A stretch of DNA of 12,926 nt. It comes from Dehalococcoidia bacterium (GTDB taxonomy: Bacteria; Chloroflexota; Dehalococcoidia; Bin125). The notes under the pieces are model-generated. The model was not told the DNA's origin, searched no databases, and saw only the letters and a program-made list of their open reading frames with translations. Position numbers and translations under genes: made by a program. This document shows positions 6,846 through 12,757 of the stretch, one piece after another (the first letter of the stretch is position 1; the number at the start of each line of letters is the position of its first letter). Location of the stretch: assembly GCA_007571275.1 (NCBI GenBank), contig RKRS01000242.1:1-12926 (forward strand), in the 5' to 3' direction.

Positions 6846-7790
6846 ATGCCGACGATGCGGATTGCGCTGACGGGCGCCGAGCAACCGATCGGCGCGGCAA
6901 TCCTGAGTGAACTGGAACGTCACGACACCCAGGTCGTGCCGCTGGGGACTGATGGAGGGGATGATCTGGGAGCGGCCCTGAATGACATAACGCACGTCGT
7001 CCATGCACACTCGTTGACCGAACCTGGACATGCAGCCTCCACCTATACCGCGGCCAACGTTCATTCGACGACCAGCCTGCTGGATGCATGTCGGCAGCGG
7101 AACCTCGAGCAGGTGGTGATCGTCTCGACAACCGAGACATACGGACGCCGGCTCCCGCCATGGCCAGTCACCGAGAGTTGGGTTCCGCGCCCGCTGGGTC
7201 CGGCGCTGCAGAGTCGCGTTGCCGCTGAGCGGGTCGCCAGAACGTACCGCAGACGAATTCCACTATCGATCCTGCGTCCCGCGCCGGTGATCGCCGAAGG
7301 TGGCGGAGCGTTGATGCAGGTCATCCGCCACTTCATATCTCGGCCGCGCGCCGCGCTCGTCGCGGGTGGGCAGGCGCCGGTATCCGTCCTGGCGGGCGCT
7401 GACCTGGGGCGGGCGGTCTGGGCAATGCTCAGTCAACCGGACGAAGCCGTCGACCAAGTCTTCCATGCGACCTCCGCCCACACGACCTGGCGAAATCTGG
7501 CGGTTGAGGCCTGTCAGCTACGCGGCGTCGAAGAGCGATTCTGGAACGCGCCGTACGCACTGACACGCGGCCTCGCCGCGCTACGGCTGTCGGGTTGGGT
7601 GCTACCCGAACCGGAAGACGTCGATACGTACATTCCCCTGACCGGCCTGCCACACCTGATCGATGACTCGCGAGCGCGGGTCACGCTTGGCTACGCGCCC
7701 GTGCTCGGCGTGCGCGCGGCGTTGGCGCAAGCGCTGGACGTGTACCGGCATCCGCCGGATTCAGAATCTGAAACACTGAGTCGCCGCTAG
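6846..7790 (+). CDS. SDR-fold protein with degenerate active site
   Basis: A 314-residue protein with the layout of an extended SDR. I prefer ATG 6846 (GGGAG at 6833-6837, 8 nt upstream), although GTG 6837 and ATG 6855 are in frame. The first strand MRIALTGAEQPIG keeps G10 and G16 of GxxGxxG but has Q13 in place of the middle glycine. VVIVSTTETYG (90-100) matches the strand bearing the active-site Ser/Thr. Where YxxxK is expected, the sequence reads ALQSR (120-124), so both the Tyr and the Lys are lost (A and R). SILRPAPVIA (141-150) aligns with the conserved LRPxxVYG segment. It is therefore probably a non-catalytic NAD(P)- or nucleotide-sugar-binding relative, or it uses other chemistry. 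The frame is clean with no internal stop, so it is not a pseudogene. Its stop shares a CTAG with the malic enzyme stop. Confidence 0.82.
   Translation: MPTMRIALTGAEQPIGAAILSELERHDTQVVPLGTDGGDDLGAALNDITHVVHAHSLTEPGHAASTYTAANVHSTTSLLDACRQRNLEQVVIVSTTETYGRRLPPWPVTESWVPRPLGPALQSRVAAERVARTYRRRIPLSILRPAPVIAEGGGALMQVIRHFISRPRAALVAGGQAPVSVLAGADLGRAVWAMLSQPDEAVDQVFHATSAHTTWRNLAVEACQLRGVEERFWNAPYALTRGLAALRLSGWVLPEPEDVDTYIPLTGLPHLIDDSRARVTLGYAPVLGVRAALAQALDVYRHPPDSESETLSRR
7787..7790. other. Shared CTAG: overlapping stop codons of convergent genes
   Basis: The palindrome CTAG supplies TAG on the plus strand (7788-7790, end of the SDR-like gene) and TAG on the minus strand (7789-7787, end of the malic enzyme gene). 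The two coding regions overlap tail to tail by 4 bp, leaving no room for an intergenic terminator. Read directly from the sequence. Confidence 0.95.
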
Positions 7791-8944
7791 CTGGCGGCTT
7801 TGACCGCGTCGGCGACCTTATAGGCCAGACCCTCTTCAAAGATGCTCGGCACGATCCGATCCGGTGTTGGATCGGTGACGAAATCAGCGATGGCCTGGGC
7901 GGCCGCGATCTTGTGCGAGTCCTCGATCTTGGGGATGCCGCCATCCAACAGACCACGGAACATGCCCGGGAAACCAAGCGCGTTGTTGATCTGGTTATCG
8001 AAGTCGGAGCGACCGGTCGCGACGATCGCGGCGCCGGCCTCGGCCGCCTCGTCGGGCATGATCTCCGGGGTCGGGTTGGCCATCGCAAAGACCATGGCGT
8101 TTTCATTCATCGACGCCACATCAGCGACCGTCACCAGCCCGGGACCTGCCAGACCGAGGAACAGGTCAGTTCCCTTCATGACCTGTGAGGTCTGGGGGAT
8201 ACTACCGTCAGCGTTGTTGCGGTACTCGCACCACTCGGCGGCTTCACGCTTCCAGGGGTTGAGGTCTTCACGGTCGATGGTGAGCAACCCCTTGGAGTCG
8301 ATCAGGGAGATATCTTCGCAGCCCATCTCGCGGAGGATCGCGCCACAGGCGATTCCGCTGGCGCCGGCGCCGAGGATGACGGTGCGGATGTCCTTGAAGT
8401 CGCGATTGGTGAGTCGAAGCGCGTTGATCACGCCCGCGAGCGCCACGACCGCCGTGCCATGCTGGTCATCGTGCATGACGGGGATGTCGAGCGAGTCGTG
8501 GAGCCGCTGTTCGATCTCGAAACAACGCGGGGCCGAGATGTCTTCGAGGTTGATTCCACCCAGAGAAGGCGCGATCGCTTCGATGGCCGCGACGATGTCG
8601 TCAACCTCGCGCACCGATAGCGCGATCGGAATAGCGTCAACGCCTGCGAACGAGCGGAAGAGCACGCACTTGCCCTCCATCACCGGCAGCGCGGCCTGCG
8701 GACCGATGTCACCGAGACCGAGGACCGCGGAACCGTCGGTAATGACCGCGACCAGGTTGCCGACGCCAGTCATCACACGAGCCAACGCTGGGTCGCGAGC
8801 GATTTCGAGGCAGGGCGCCGCTACACCGGGGGTGTAGACAACAGAGAGATCGTCGTGGTTCTCGACGGTGACCTTGGATGCATAGTCGACCTTGCCGCCC
8901 CATTCACGATGCATCTCGATGGCGCGCTGGTCGTAGTCGCTCAT
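7787..8944 (-). CDS. NAD(P)-dependent malic enzyme (short bacterial form)
   Basis: A 385-residue malic enzyme that oxidatively decarboxylates malate to pyruvate and CO2 with NAD(P)+. ATG 8944 is chosen because GAAAGAG (8958-8952) lies 7 nt upstream; in-frame ATG 8971 and GTG 8977 lack such a signal. VVYTPGVAAPC (35-45) contains the catalytic Tyr (Y37). K92 in EGKCVLF is the expected general base lysine. Metal ligands are E134 and D135 in NLEDISAP and D159 in MHDDQHGTA. The dinucleotide-binding motif is ILGAGASG (190-197), and ANPTPEI (289-295) and NNALGFPGMFRG are conserved family blocks. The length fits the form without a C-terminal phosphotransacetylase-like domain. Cofactor preference cannot be read reliably. 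It links the TCA cycle to pyruvate. It is probably transcribed from its own promoter (see 9004-9032). Confidence 0.95.
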   Translation of the reverse strand: MSDYDQRAIEMHREWGGKVDYASKVTVENHDDLSVVYTPGVAAPCLEIARDPALARVMTGVGNLVAVITDGSAVLGLGDIGPQAALPVMEGKCVLFRSFAGVDAIPIALSVREVDDIVAAIEAIAPSLGGINLEDISAPRCFEIEQRLHDSLDIPVMHDDQHGTAVVALAGVINALRLTNRDFKDIRTVILGAGASGIACGAILREMGCEDISLIDSKGLLTIDREDLNPWKREAAEWCEYRNNADGSIPQTSQVMKGTDLFLGLAGPGLVTVADVASMNENAMVFAMANPTPEIMPDEAAEAGAAIVATGRSDFDNQINNALGFPGMFRGLLDGGIPKIEDSHKIAAAQAIADFVTDPTPDRIVPSIFEEGLAYKVADAVKAAS

Positions 8945-8968
8945 TAGTCCGCTCTTTCTGAGGCCCTG

Positions 8969-8980
8969 CATGTGCACATG
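8969..8980. promoter_or_regulatory. 12-bp perfect palindrome upstream of malic enzyme (candidate operator)
   Basis: CATGTGCACATG is its own reverse complement and sits 25-36 bases upstream of the malic enzyme ATG. Its core TGTGCAC recurs at 8999-9005, 28 bp away, where it overlaps the predicted -10 and start-site region. A paired palindromic core around a promoter is the arrangement of a repressor operator, but no regulator gene in the window points to a partner. Palindromes of this length also arise by chance every few kb. Confidence 0.3.
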
Positions 8981-9003
8981 GGGCCGGGAATTGGTATCTG
9001 TGC

Positions 9004-9032
9004 ACTCTAATCCCGAAAGTGAAATCGGTCAC
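9004..9032 (-). promoter_or_regulatory. Candidate sigma-70-type promoter of malic enzyme
   Basis: On the minus strand, GTGACC (9032-9027, 4 of 6 to TTGACA) and TAGAGT (9009-9004, TAnnnT type) are separated by exactly 17 bp. This predicts a transcript start near 8997 and a leader of roughly 50 nt before ATG 8944. The rest of the 8945-9119 gap shows no coding frame or RNA structure that I could support. Confidence 0.4.
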
Positions 9033-9119
9033 TAGCTGCAGGCCCGCCGATGCCGTGCTGGACGTTCGTGGTATAGCAGTGATTACACCCGAATCGGCAT
9101 GTGGCGCTCAGAAAGCGCG

Positions 9120-9494
9120 CTAGAGCAGTGACCCCTCGAGAATGCCACGGTGCGCGCGCAGGACCAGCTGTCCCTCTTCGCGTCGCTCGACAATCAACGG
9201 CTTGCGACAGTGCCGGCAGGGGGATGTTTCTTTGCGCTTCAGCAACCCCTTCGGTGGCACCCGCGCGACGGTAGGTTCCTTGCAATACGGACACGTGACA
9301 TCCCACCTCATGCAGGCCCTGATCCGCAACGGCTCGTCGTCCTTCTGTCCCCGGGAGACCACGAGGTCGTAGTTGCAGTTGGTACAGCTCGTGACGACCC
9401 GACGCGTTCGCCCGACTTGTGGGGGCACGCCAACGTCCAGCGGCCTGGAACAGTTCGGGCAGCGAATGTGTCTGGTCTCGATCTGGCTAGGCAT
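9120..9494 (-). CDS. Double zinc-ribbon protein (tandem duplication)
   Basis: A 124-residue protein from ATG 9494 containing two zinc ribbons with the same spacing, C-x2-C-x21-C-x2-C. Ribbon 1 uses C12, C15, C37 and C40 (CPNC, CTNC). Ribbon 2 uses C68, C71, C93 and C96 (CPYC, CRHC). In both, a VPP motif falls nine residues after the second cysteine (P24-P25 and P80-P81), and both end in a strand of the form LVVSR or LIVER. This is a clear internal duplication. Each four-Cys set should bind one Zn. The many Arg/Lys residues between the knuckles suggest nucleic-acid or protein contact, but no family function is recognised. No signal peptide or membrane segment is seen. No Shine-Dalgarno is present; a -10-like TAGCAT lies exactly 6 nt before the ATG. 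Confidence 0.85.
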   Translation of the reverse strand: MPSQIETRHIRCPNCSRPLDVGVPPQVGRTRRVVTSCTNCNYDLVVSRGQKDDEPLRIRACMRWDVTCPYCKEPTVARVPPKGLLKRKETSPCRHCRKPLIVERREEGQLVLRAHRGILEGSLL

Positions 9495-9500
9495 GAGTCC

Positions 9501-9506
9501 ATGCTA
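9501..9506 (-). promoter_or_regulatory. -10 element, leaderless-type (zinc-ribbon gene)
   Basis: TAGCAT (minus strand) is followed by six bases (GGACTC) and then ATG 9494. This spacing puts the transcription start on or next to the start codon. No Shine-Dalgarno and no convincing -35 are visible. Confidence 0.4.
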
Positions 9507-9570
9507 TCGATGTCTGTGCCAGGCCGGATCATCCACCAACACAACCGCCCCTACCAGATGAGGAATAACC

Positions 9571-9576
9571 TAATCT
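9571..9576 (+). promoter_or_regulatory. -10 element, leaderless-type (beta-barrel protein gene)
   Basis: TAATCT is followed by six bases (GCATAC) and then ATG 9583. The only purine-rich stretch (AGGA, about 18 nt upstream) is too far away to serve as a ribosome-binding site and would lie upstream of the predicted transcript. No clear -35 is seen. Confidence 0.4.
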
Positions 9577-9582
9577 GCATAC

Positions 9583-10476
9583 ATGAGCCACCACTCTCGC
9601 GAACCGCATGGCGCGCATGACTTTTCGAGCCCGCAGATTCGAGTGCGGGGCGCCGGCGACTTTCGACAGTACTCGAACCAGCGACTGCGGCTACCAAACG
9701 AGCGACGGCCGCTAAGCCCGCGCATCAAACAATTGCTCGGCGCGATCCTGACTCTTGCGATCCTGGGCGGTGTTGGCGTCGGCGTCTACTTCGGTGTCAC
9801 GTTGCTGCTTGATGAGGATGAGTCGACGATCTCCGCGGTAACTGAGACTGCGGAACCCGCTCAGTCTCAAGCTGTCTCCGAAACAGCTGACGAGCCCGAT
9901 TCAGCGTCAACGACAACGTCGCAGCCTGCCCAACCCGCTGCAGTAGCCACGGAGCCGGAGCCCGCTGAGTCGCAGGAGCTGACAAGCCCGACTGAAGAGC
10001 CGCAATCCCAACAACCAGCAGTCACGGAGAGCGAACAGCAATCGACTCAGACGTCCGAGCCTGCTGTGGCAGTATCCACGAGTGAGCCGCGCGTCTCCGA
10101 GGAACCGGTGACTCAGGGTCAAATCGGCGGAGCAGAGATCATTGCAGAGCGCGTCACGGCTGAGCCGGTTCCGTCCGGGATTCCGCGATCGCTCGCCGAT
10201 GGCGCAGCCTACGACCCGACCGAGCCAGCCACGGCCTTCACGACTCGCTGGCCAGTCGGCACGACGTTGCGACTGACTCGTCTGCGCGGCGCGACGCTGC
10301 TGACAGACGAAGAACAGGCGGCAGTGGTCGGGACCGAGACGCTGGTCGTAGTCAGAGGCACAGAGTCCTCCAATACCGATCTGCAACTGAGTCCTGCGGC
10401 GTTCGACCAGATCGCCGTCTATGGGACGGAGCGGATTATCGCTGTGCGCGTCGAGGTGACGGCTGCACCGCCCTAG
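9583..10476 (+). CDS. Membrane-anchored protein with degenerate double-psi beta-barrel (RlpA-like) domain
   Basis: A 297-residue single-pass protein. The cytoplasmic N-terminus (1-49) is Arg-rich, and a transmembrane helix lies at about 50-75 (IKQLLGAILTLAILGGVGVG...). A long Ser/Thr/Glu/Pro/Gln-rich linker (about 77-195) follows, with acidic TEEP, AEP and SEP units. A C-terminal domain (about 205-292) fits the RlpA/expansin-type double-psi beta-barrel pattern: GAAYDPTEPATAFTTRWPVG, TTLRLTRLRG, LVVVRGTES, LQLSPAAFDQIA and IIAVRVEVT. In active RlpA-type domains the segment VxDRGP carries a catalytic Asp; here it reads VVVRGTES, so that Asp is missing. Binding to the wall rather than cutting it is likely. 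The design (TM, disordered linker, C-terminal wall-binding domain) parallels the LysM protein at 253-1086. The assignment rests on pattern and predicted strand order, so it is moderately secure. Confidence 0.75.
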   Translation: MSHHSREPHGAHDFSSPQIRVRGAGDFRQYSNQRLRLPNERRPLSPRIKQLLGAILTLAILGGVGVGVYFGVTLLLDEDESTISAVTETAEPAQSQAVSETADEPDSASTTTSQPAQPAAVATEPEPAESQELTSPTEEPQSQQPAVTESEQQSTQTSEPAVAVSTSEPRVSEEPVTQGQIGGAEIIAERVTAEPVPSGIPRSLADGAAYDPTEPATAFTTRWPVGTTLRLTRLRGATLLTDEEQAAVVGTETLVVVRGTESSNTDLQLSPAAFDQIAVYGTERIIAVRVEVTAAPP

Positions 10477-10494
10477 TGGATGGAAATCGCTCGT

Positions 10495-10716
10495 TCAGGA
10501 ACGCCGACGGCGTCCGAACGGCATCCGCAGTTCCTCGCCGTAATTGAGAAAATCTTTCTCAGCCCCACACTTGCTGCAACGGCCGTGCGATATCTGCTGA
10601 TTTGGACGATCAATCTCCCAGGAATGCGAACATGATCCCGGTTCAGCAGAAGCGCCGGTAGCCTGCTGGCTGGCCGTTTCGGCACGACCGCGAGCTTTCG
10701 ATCTTCGCTCGACCAC
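10495..10716 (-). CDS. Small zinc-binding protein (CxH ... CxxC)
   Basis: A 73-residue protein. The frame is open upstream to ATG 10785, but GTG 10716 is preceded at 4 nt by AAGGTGA (10727-10721), the best Shine-Dalgarno in the window, so I start there. Residues 1-26 are basic and low in complexity (VVERRSKARGRAETASQQ). They are followed by CSHSW, then GRCSKCGAEKDFLNYGEEL and an Arg-rich end. The C-x-H ... C-x2-C arrangement, with the W after the first pair and an aromatic residue after the CG knuckle, makes a one-zinc ribbon. I recall similar short proteins from Chloroflexota and Actinomycetota with no assigned function. It converges with the beta-barrel gene (18 bp gap). Confidence 0.75.
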   Translation of the reverse strand: MVERRSKARGRAETASQQATGASAEPGSCSHSWEIDRPNQQISHGRCSKCGAEKDFLNYGEELRMPFGRRRRS

Positions 10717-10819
10717 GTGCTCACCTTGTCTCCGCGCATGTAGGAGTATTACCAGAATATGACAACCAGCTAACACTGACAACATGGTCGACGTAACGGA
10801 GAGGTGCTAGGGGCTGCGG

Positions 10820-11251
10820 TCAGGAGATTCGCTCGTAGAGCGTGTGGTACTTGTCGCCGCCAGCGATGGCCTGGCGGATGTCCTCGCGGTCGAGCTCATA
10901 CAACCGACCGAGGGCGGCGCGCGCATCGTCCTCCGCATTGGGGTCGCCAGCGCAACGCTCGAGAATGCGGTCGAAGAGCTGTGCCTCGACGAACGTGTCA
11001 ACGCGTCCTGCCCAGGGGAAAAACACGAACGACTCTGGATCAGCGAAGCTGGGGCGCAGTTTGCGCAGCTCACGAATGCGGTCTTGCGGTGACCGCACCG
11101 GCTCGACCACCCGGATGTAGGGACCCTCGGAGTCGTTGCGGCGCCCGTCGATCAACAAGCGCTCCTGCAACCAGCCAAATCCGATGACCACGACATCCGC
11201 CTCGCGCAGCGCGCGCAAGGTTTCTTCAAGATCGAATCCCTCATCAGCCAT
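10820..11251 (-). CDS. Conserved-looking hypothetical protein, 143 residues
   Basis: A soluble acidic protein from ATG 11251 that I do not recognise. ADVVVIGFGWLQERLLID (18-35) reads as two strands. IRVVEPVRSPQDRIRELRKLRPSF (46-69) carries a strand and a helix. PESFVFFPWAGRV (72-84) is the most distinctive segment. The C-terminal half (about 85-143) is helical and charged. No cysteine motif, signal peptide or membrane helix is present. Codon use and frame are clean, and the start has a leaderless-type -10 (TATACT 6 nt upstream), so I consider it a real gene. It is divergent from the ferritin-like gene. Confidence 0.72.
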   Translation of the reverse strand: MADEGFDLEETLRALREADVVVIGFGWLQERLLIDGRRNDSEGPYIRVVEPVRSPQDRIRELRKLRPSFADPESFVFFPWAGRVDTFVEAQLFDRILERCAGDPNAEDDARAALGRLYELDREDIRQAIAGGDKYHTLYERIS

Positions 11252-11257
11252 GTTGCC

Positions 11258-11263
11258 AGTATA
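11258..11263 (-). promoter_or_regulatory. -10 element, leaderless-type (143-residue hypothetical)
   Basis: TATACT (minus strand) is separated from ATG 11251 by exactly six bases (GGCAAC). It is the closest match to TATAAT among the three leaderless-type sites here (5 of 6). No Shine-Dalgarno and no good -35 are seen. Confidence 0.5.
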
Positions 11264-11304
11264 CGATCAGCCTGCATCATTTGCGGAAGTCCGCCTACGC
11301 ATCA

Positions 11305-11331
11305 TTGAGCGCCTGCGCTGACGGCTATGAT
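11305..11331 (+). promoter_or_regulatory. Candidate promoter of the ferritin-like/Nudix operon
   Basis: TTGAGC (11305-11310) and TATGAT (11326-11331, 5 of 6 to TATAAT) are separated by 15 bp, slightly short. The predicted start near 11338 gives a leader of about 17 nt containing AGAAAG about 10 nt before ATG 11355. Confidence 0.4.
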
Positions 11332-11354
11332 TTGGTCAGAAAGTTCTGCCAGTC

Positions 11355-12182
11355 ATGCGACGATCGCCAAACGCCGTACGACCTCACCGCTCAGCCGAAC
11401 AGGCTGACGCCTTTCGCACACTCTTCCGACAACAAAGCGACCGACTCTGGAACGCCGACCGCGATGTTGACTGGGCCGCAGGCTCAGAGATTCCTGATTC
11501 GCGCCGTGACGCCTGGCTACGGATGATGAACGTCTTCCATGGCCTCGAGGTGATGGGGCTCGACACGATCCAGGTGATGATGAGCCAGGCGACCCATCAG
11601 CTGCGTGACCCGGCGCTCAATCTCTACCTCGCAGCCCAATGTCAGGACGAAGCGCGCCATGTGTATGTGCTGGATCGTTACCTGACTGAGGTGAATGGTC
11701 ATGGCCACATCTCGAAGCCGGAAGCGTTCCTGATCGAGCGCTTCGGCGGTCTGGCGTCCTGGGGCTTGTATCGAGTCGAGAATTGGCTCACCTCAACGCT
11801 CTTCAGCGAGAACTTTGCCGCCCTGTTCCTGCAGCAAGCGCTGGAACTCGATGATGTTGACCCGTTGGCCAAGCAGATTTTCCGTCTGATCCTGCGTGAC
11901 GAAGTGCGACATGTGAATTTCCTGCACACGATCTTGCCTCGCCTGATCGAGCGACTGCCGGCGACGGGTCGGCTGTACGTCTGGCAAAGCCAGCTCTTGC
12001 TGGCAGGGGCGGTCGCGCTGGGCCTACGTCGGATCAAGGGCGACGTCGCGGCCCTGGGCATCGACGTCGATCTGTACAAGGCGACACTGCTGGACAACCT
12101 GGGTCTGCAGTTCAAGGACGCCGGGCTGGACTCGTTCCTGAAGATCGAGACCTACGCGAAAGTGATCAATGCGGCAACATGA
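11355..12182 (+). CDS. Ferritin-like di-iron carboxylate protein (oxidase/oxygenase type)
   Basis: A 275-residue helical protein with the ligand layout of the ferritin-like/R2 superfamily. Helix 1 is FHGLEVMG (E65), helix 2 is CQDEARHVYVLDRYL (E99, H102), helix 3 is LFSENFAALFLQQALE (E152, or less likely E164), and helix 4 is RDEVRHVNFLH (E183, H186). Two ExxH pairs plus two single Glu residues make a complete di-iron site, and EARH and DEVRH are strong signatures. The length and the N-terminal NADRDVDWA segment fit oxygen-activating members (R2-like oxidases, acyl-ACP desaturases, AurF-type N-oxygenases) better than iron-storage ferritin. I cannot name the substrate. The last codons overlap the Nudix start in ATGA (12179-12182), so the two are translationally coupled. 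Confidence 0.82.
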   Translation: MRRSPNAVRPHRSAEQADAFRTLFRQQSDRLWNADRDVDWAAGSEIPDSRRDAWLRMMNVFHGLEVMGLDTIQVMMSQATHQLRDPALNLYLAAQCQDEARHVYVLDRYLTEVNGHGHISKPEAFLIERFGGLASWGLYRVENWLTSTLFSENFAALFLQQALELDDVDPLAKQIFRLILRDEVRHVNFLHTILPRLIERLPATGRLYVWQSQLLLAGAVALGLRRIKGDVAALGIDVDLYKATLLDNLGLQFKDAGLDSFLKIETYAKVINAAT

Positions 12183-12757
12183 GCGACATTGATAACTGGC
12201 GGCGCCTGAGCTCTGAGATCATCGAGGACTTCAGATTTTTCAAGCTGCGGCGAGATATCTCACAACACCCGAGATCTGGACGCGACCATCGTTTCTTCAT
12301 CTTCGAGTTCCCTGACTGGGTCAACATCATGCCGATCACGCCCGAGCGGGAAGTGGTATTCGTCAGCCAGTTTCGGCACGGGACGCGCGAACTGACCCTG
12401 GAGATTCCCGGCGGCATCGTCGATCCTGGAGAGTCAGCCAAAGAAGCCGGACTACGCGAAATGTTCGAAGAGTCGGGCTATCACGCGCCTGACGCGATCG
12501 AGCTGGGTTGGGTTCACCCCAATCCTGCGCTACAGGAAAACCGCTGCTGGTCATTTCTGGCCCAGGATGTGTCACGAGTAGTCGACGATGACCATGTGGT
12601 TGGCACCTCCAGCGAGGCGATCGAGGTTACGAAGGTGCCGCTCGACGAGATCCCGGGACTGGTCAACGACCAGCTGATCACGCATGCGCTGACGATTGCC
12701 GCGTTCGATCACTACTGGCGCTGGAGCGGTCAGGTAGTCGGGAACAGGCGCGGCTAG
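12179..12757 (+). CDS. Nudix hydrolase, ADP-ribose pyrophosphatase type
   Basis: A 192-residue Nudix protein. The Nudix box is perfect: G79-x5-E85-x7-R93-E94-M-x-E97-E98-x-G100-Y. The lead-in QFRHGTRELTLEIPGG (64-79) is typical of the ADP-ribose pyrophosphatase subgroup, which hydrolyses ADP-ribose or related nucleoside diphosphate compounds with Mg2+. E94, E97 and E98 bind the metals. The C-terminal half includes VHPNPALQENRCWSFLAQDV, as in ADPRase-like members where this region shapes substrate choice. Substrate identity is not provable from sequence. The ATG overlaps the stop of the di-iron gene. The stop TAG shares a CTAG with the downstream cupin gene on the other strand. Confidence 0.92.
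   Translation: MSDIDNWRRLSSEIIEDFRFFKLRRDISQHPRSGRDHRFFIFEFPDWVNIMPITPEREVVFVSQFRHGTRELTLEIPGGIVDPGESAKEAGLREMFEESGYHAPDAIELGWVHPNPALQENRCWSFLAQDVSRVVDDDHVVGTSSEAIEVTKVPLDEIPGLVNDQLITHALTIAAFDHYWRWSGQVVGNRRG
12754..12757. other. Second shared CTAG: overlapping stops of convergent genes
   Basis: CTAG gives TAG to the Nudix gene (12755-12757) and TAG on the minus strand to the cupin gene (12756-12754). The arrangement is the same as at 7787-7790, and here the CTAG is nested in a GCTAGC palindrome (12753-12758). Confidence 0.93.

Noticed and set aside
7842..8837. Plus-strand open frame of 331 codons
   Set aside because: It lies entirely antisense to the malic enzyme gene, whose motifs are complete. 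The peptide is Ser/Arg/Pro-rich with no recognisable pattern, a typical shadow in GC-rich DNA.
9104..9118. Hairpin GCGCT-5 nt-AGCGC just after the zinc-ribbon stop, as a terminator
   Set aside because: The stem is only 5 bp and no T-run follows on the minus strand, so it is too weak to call.
9838..10170. Ser/Thr/Glu/Pro-rich stretch as a DNA tandem repeat
   Set aside because: The amino-acid composition is repetitive but the DNA units differ in length and sequence. It is a disordered protein linker rather than a true repeat.
10717..10785. Longer start (ATG 10785) for the small zinc protein, which would add a hydrophobic N-terminus
   Set aside because: No ribosome-binding site precedes it, while GTG 10716 has AAGGTGA at 4 nt. 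The longer form cannot be fully excluded.
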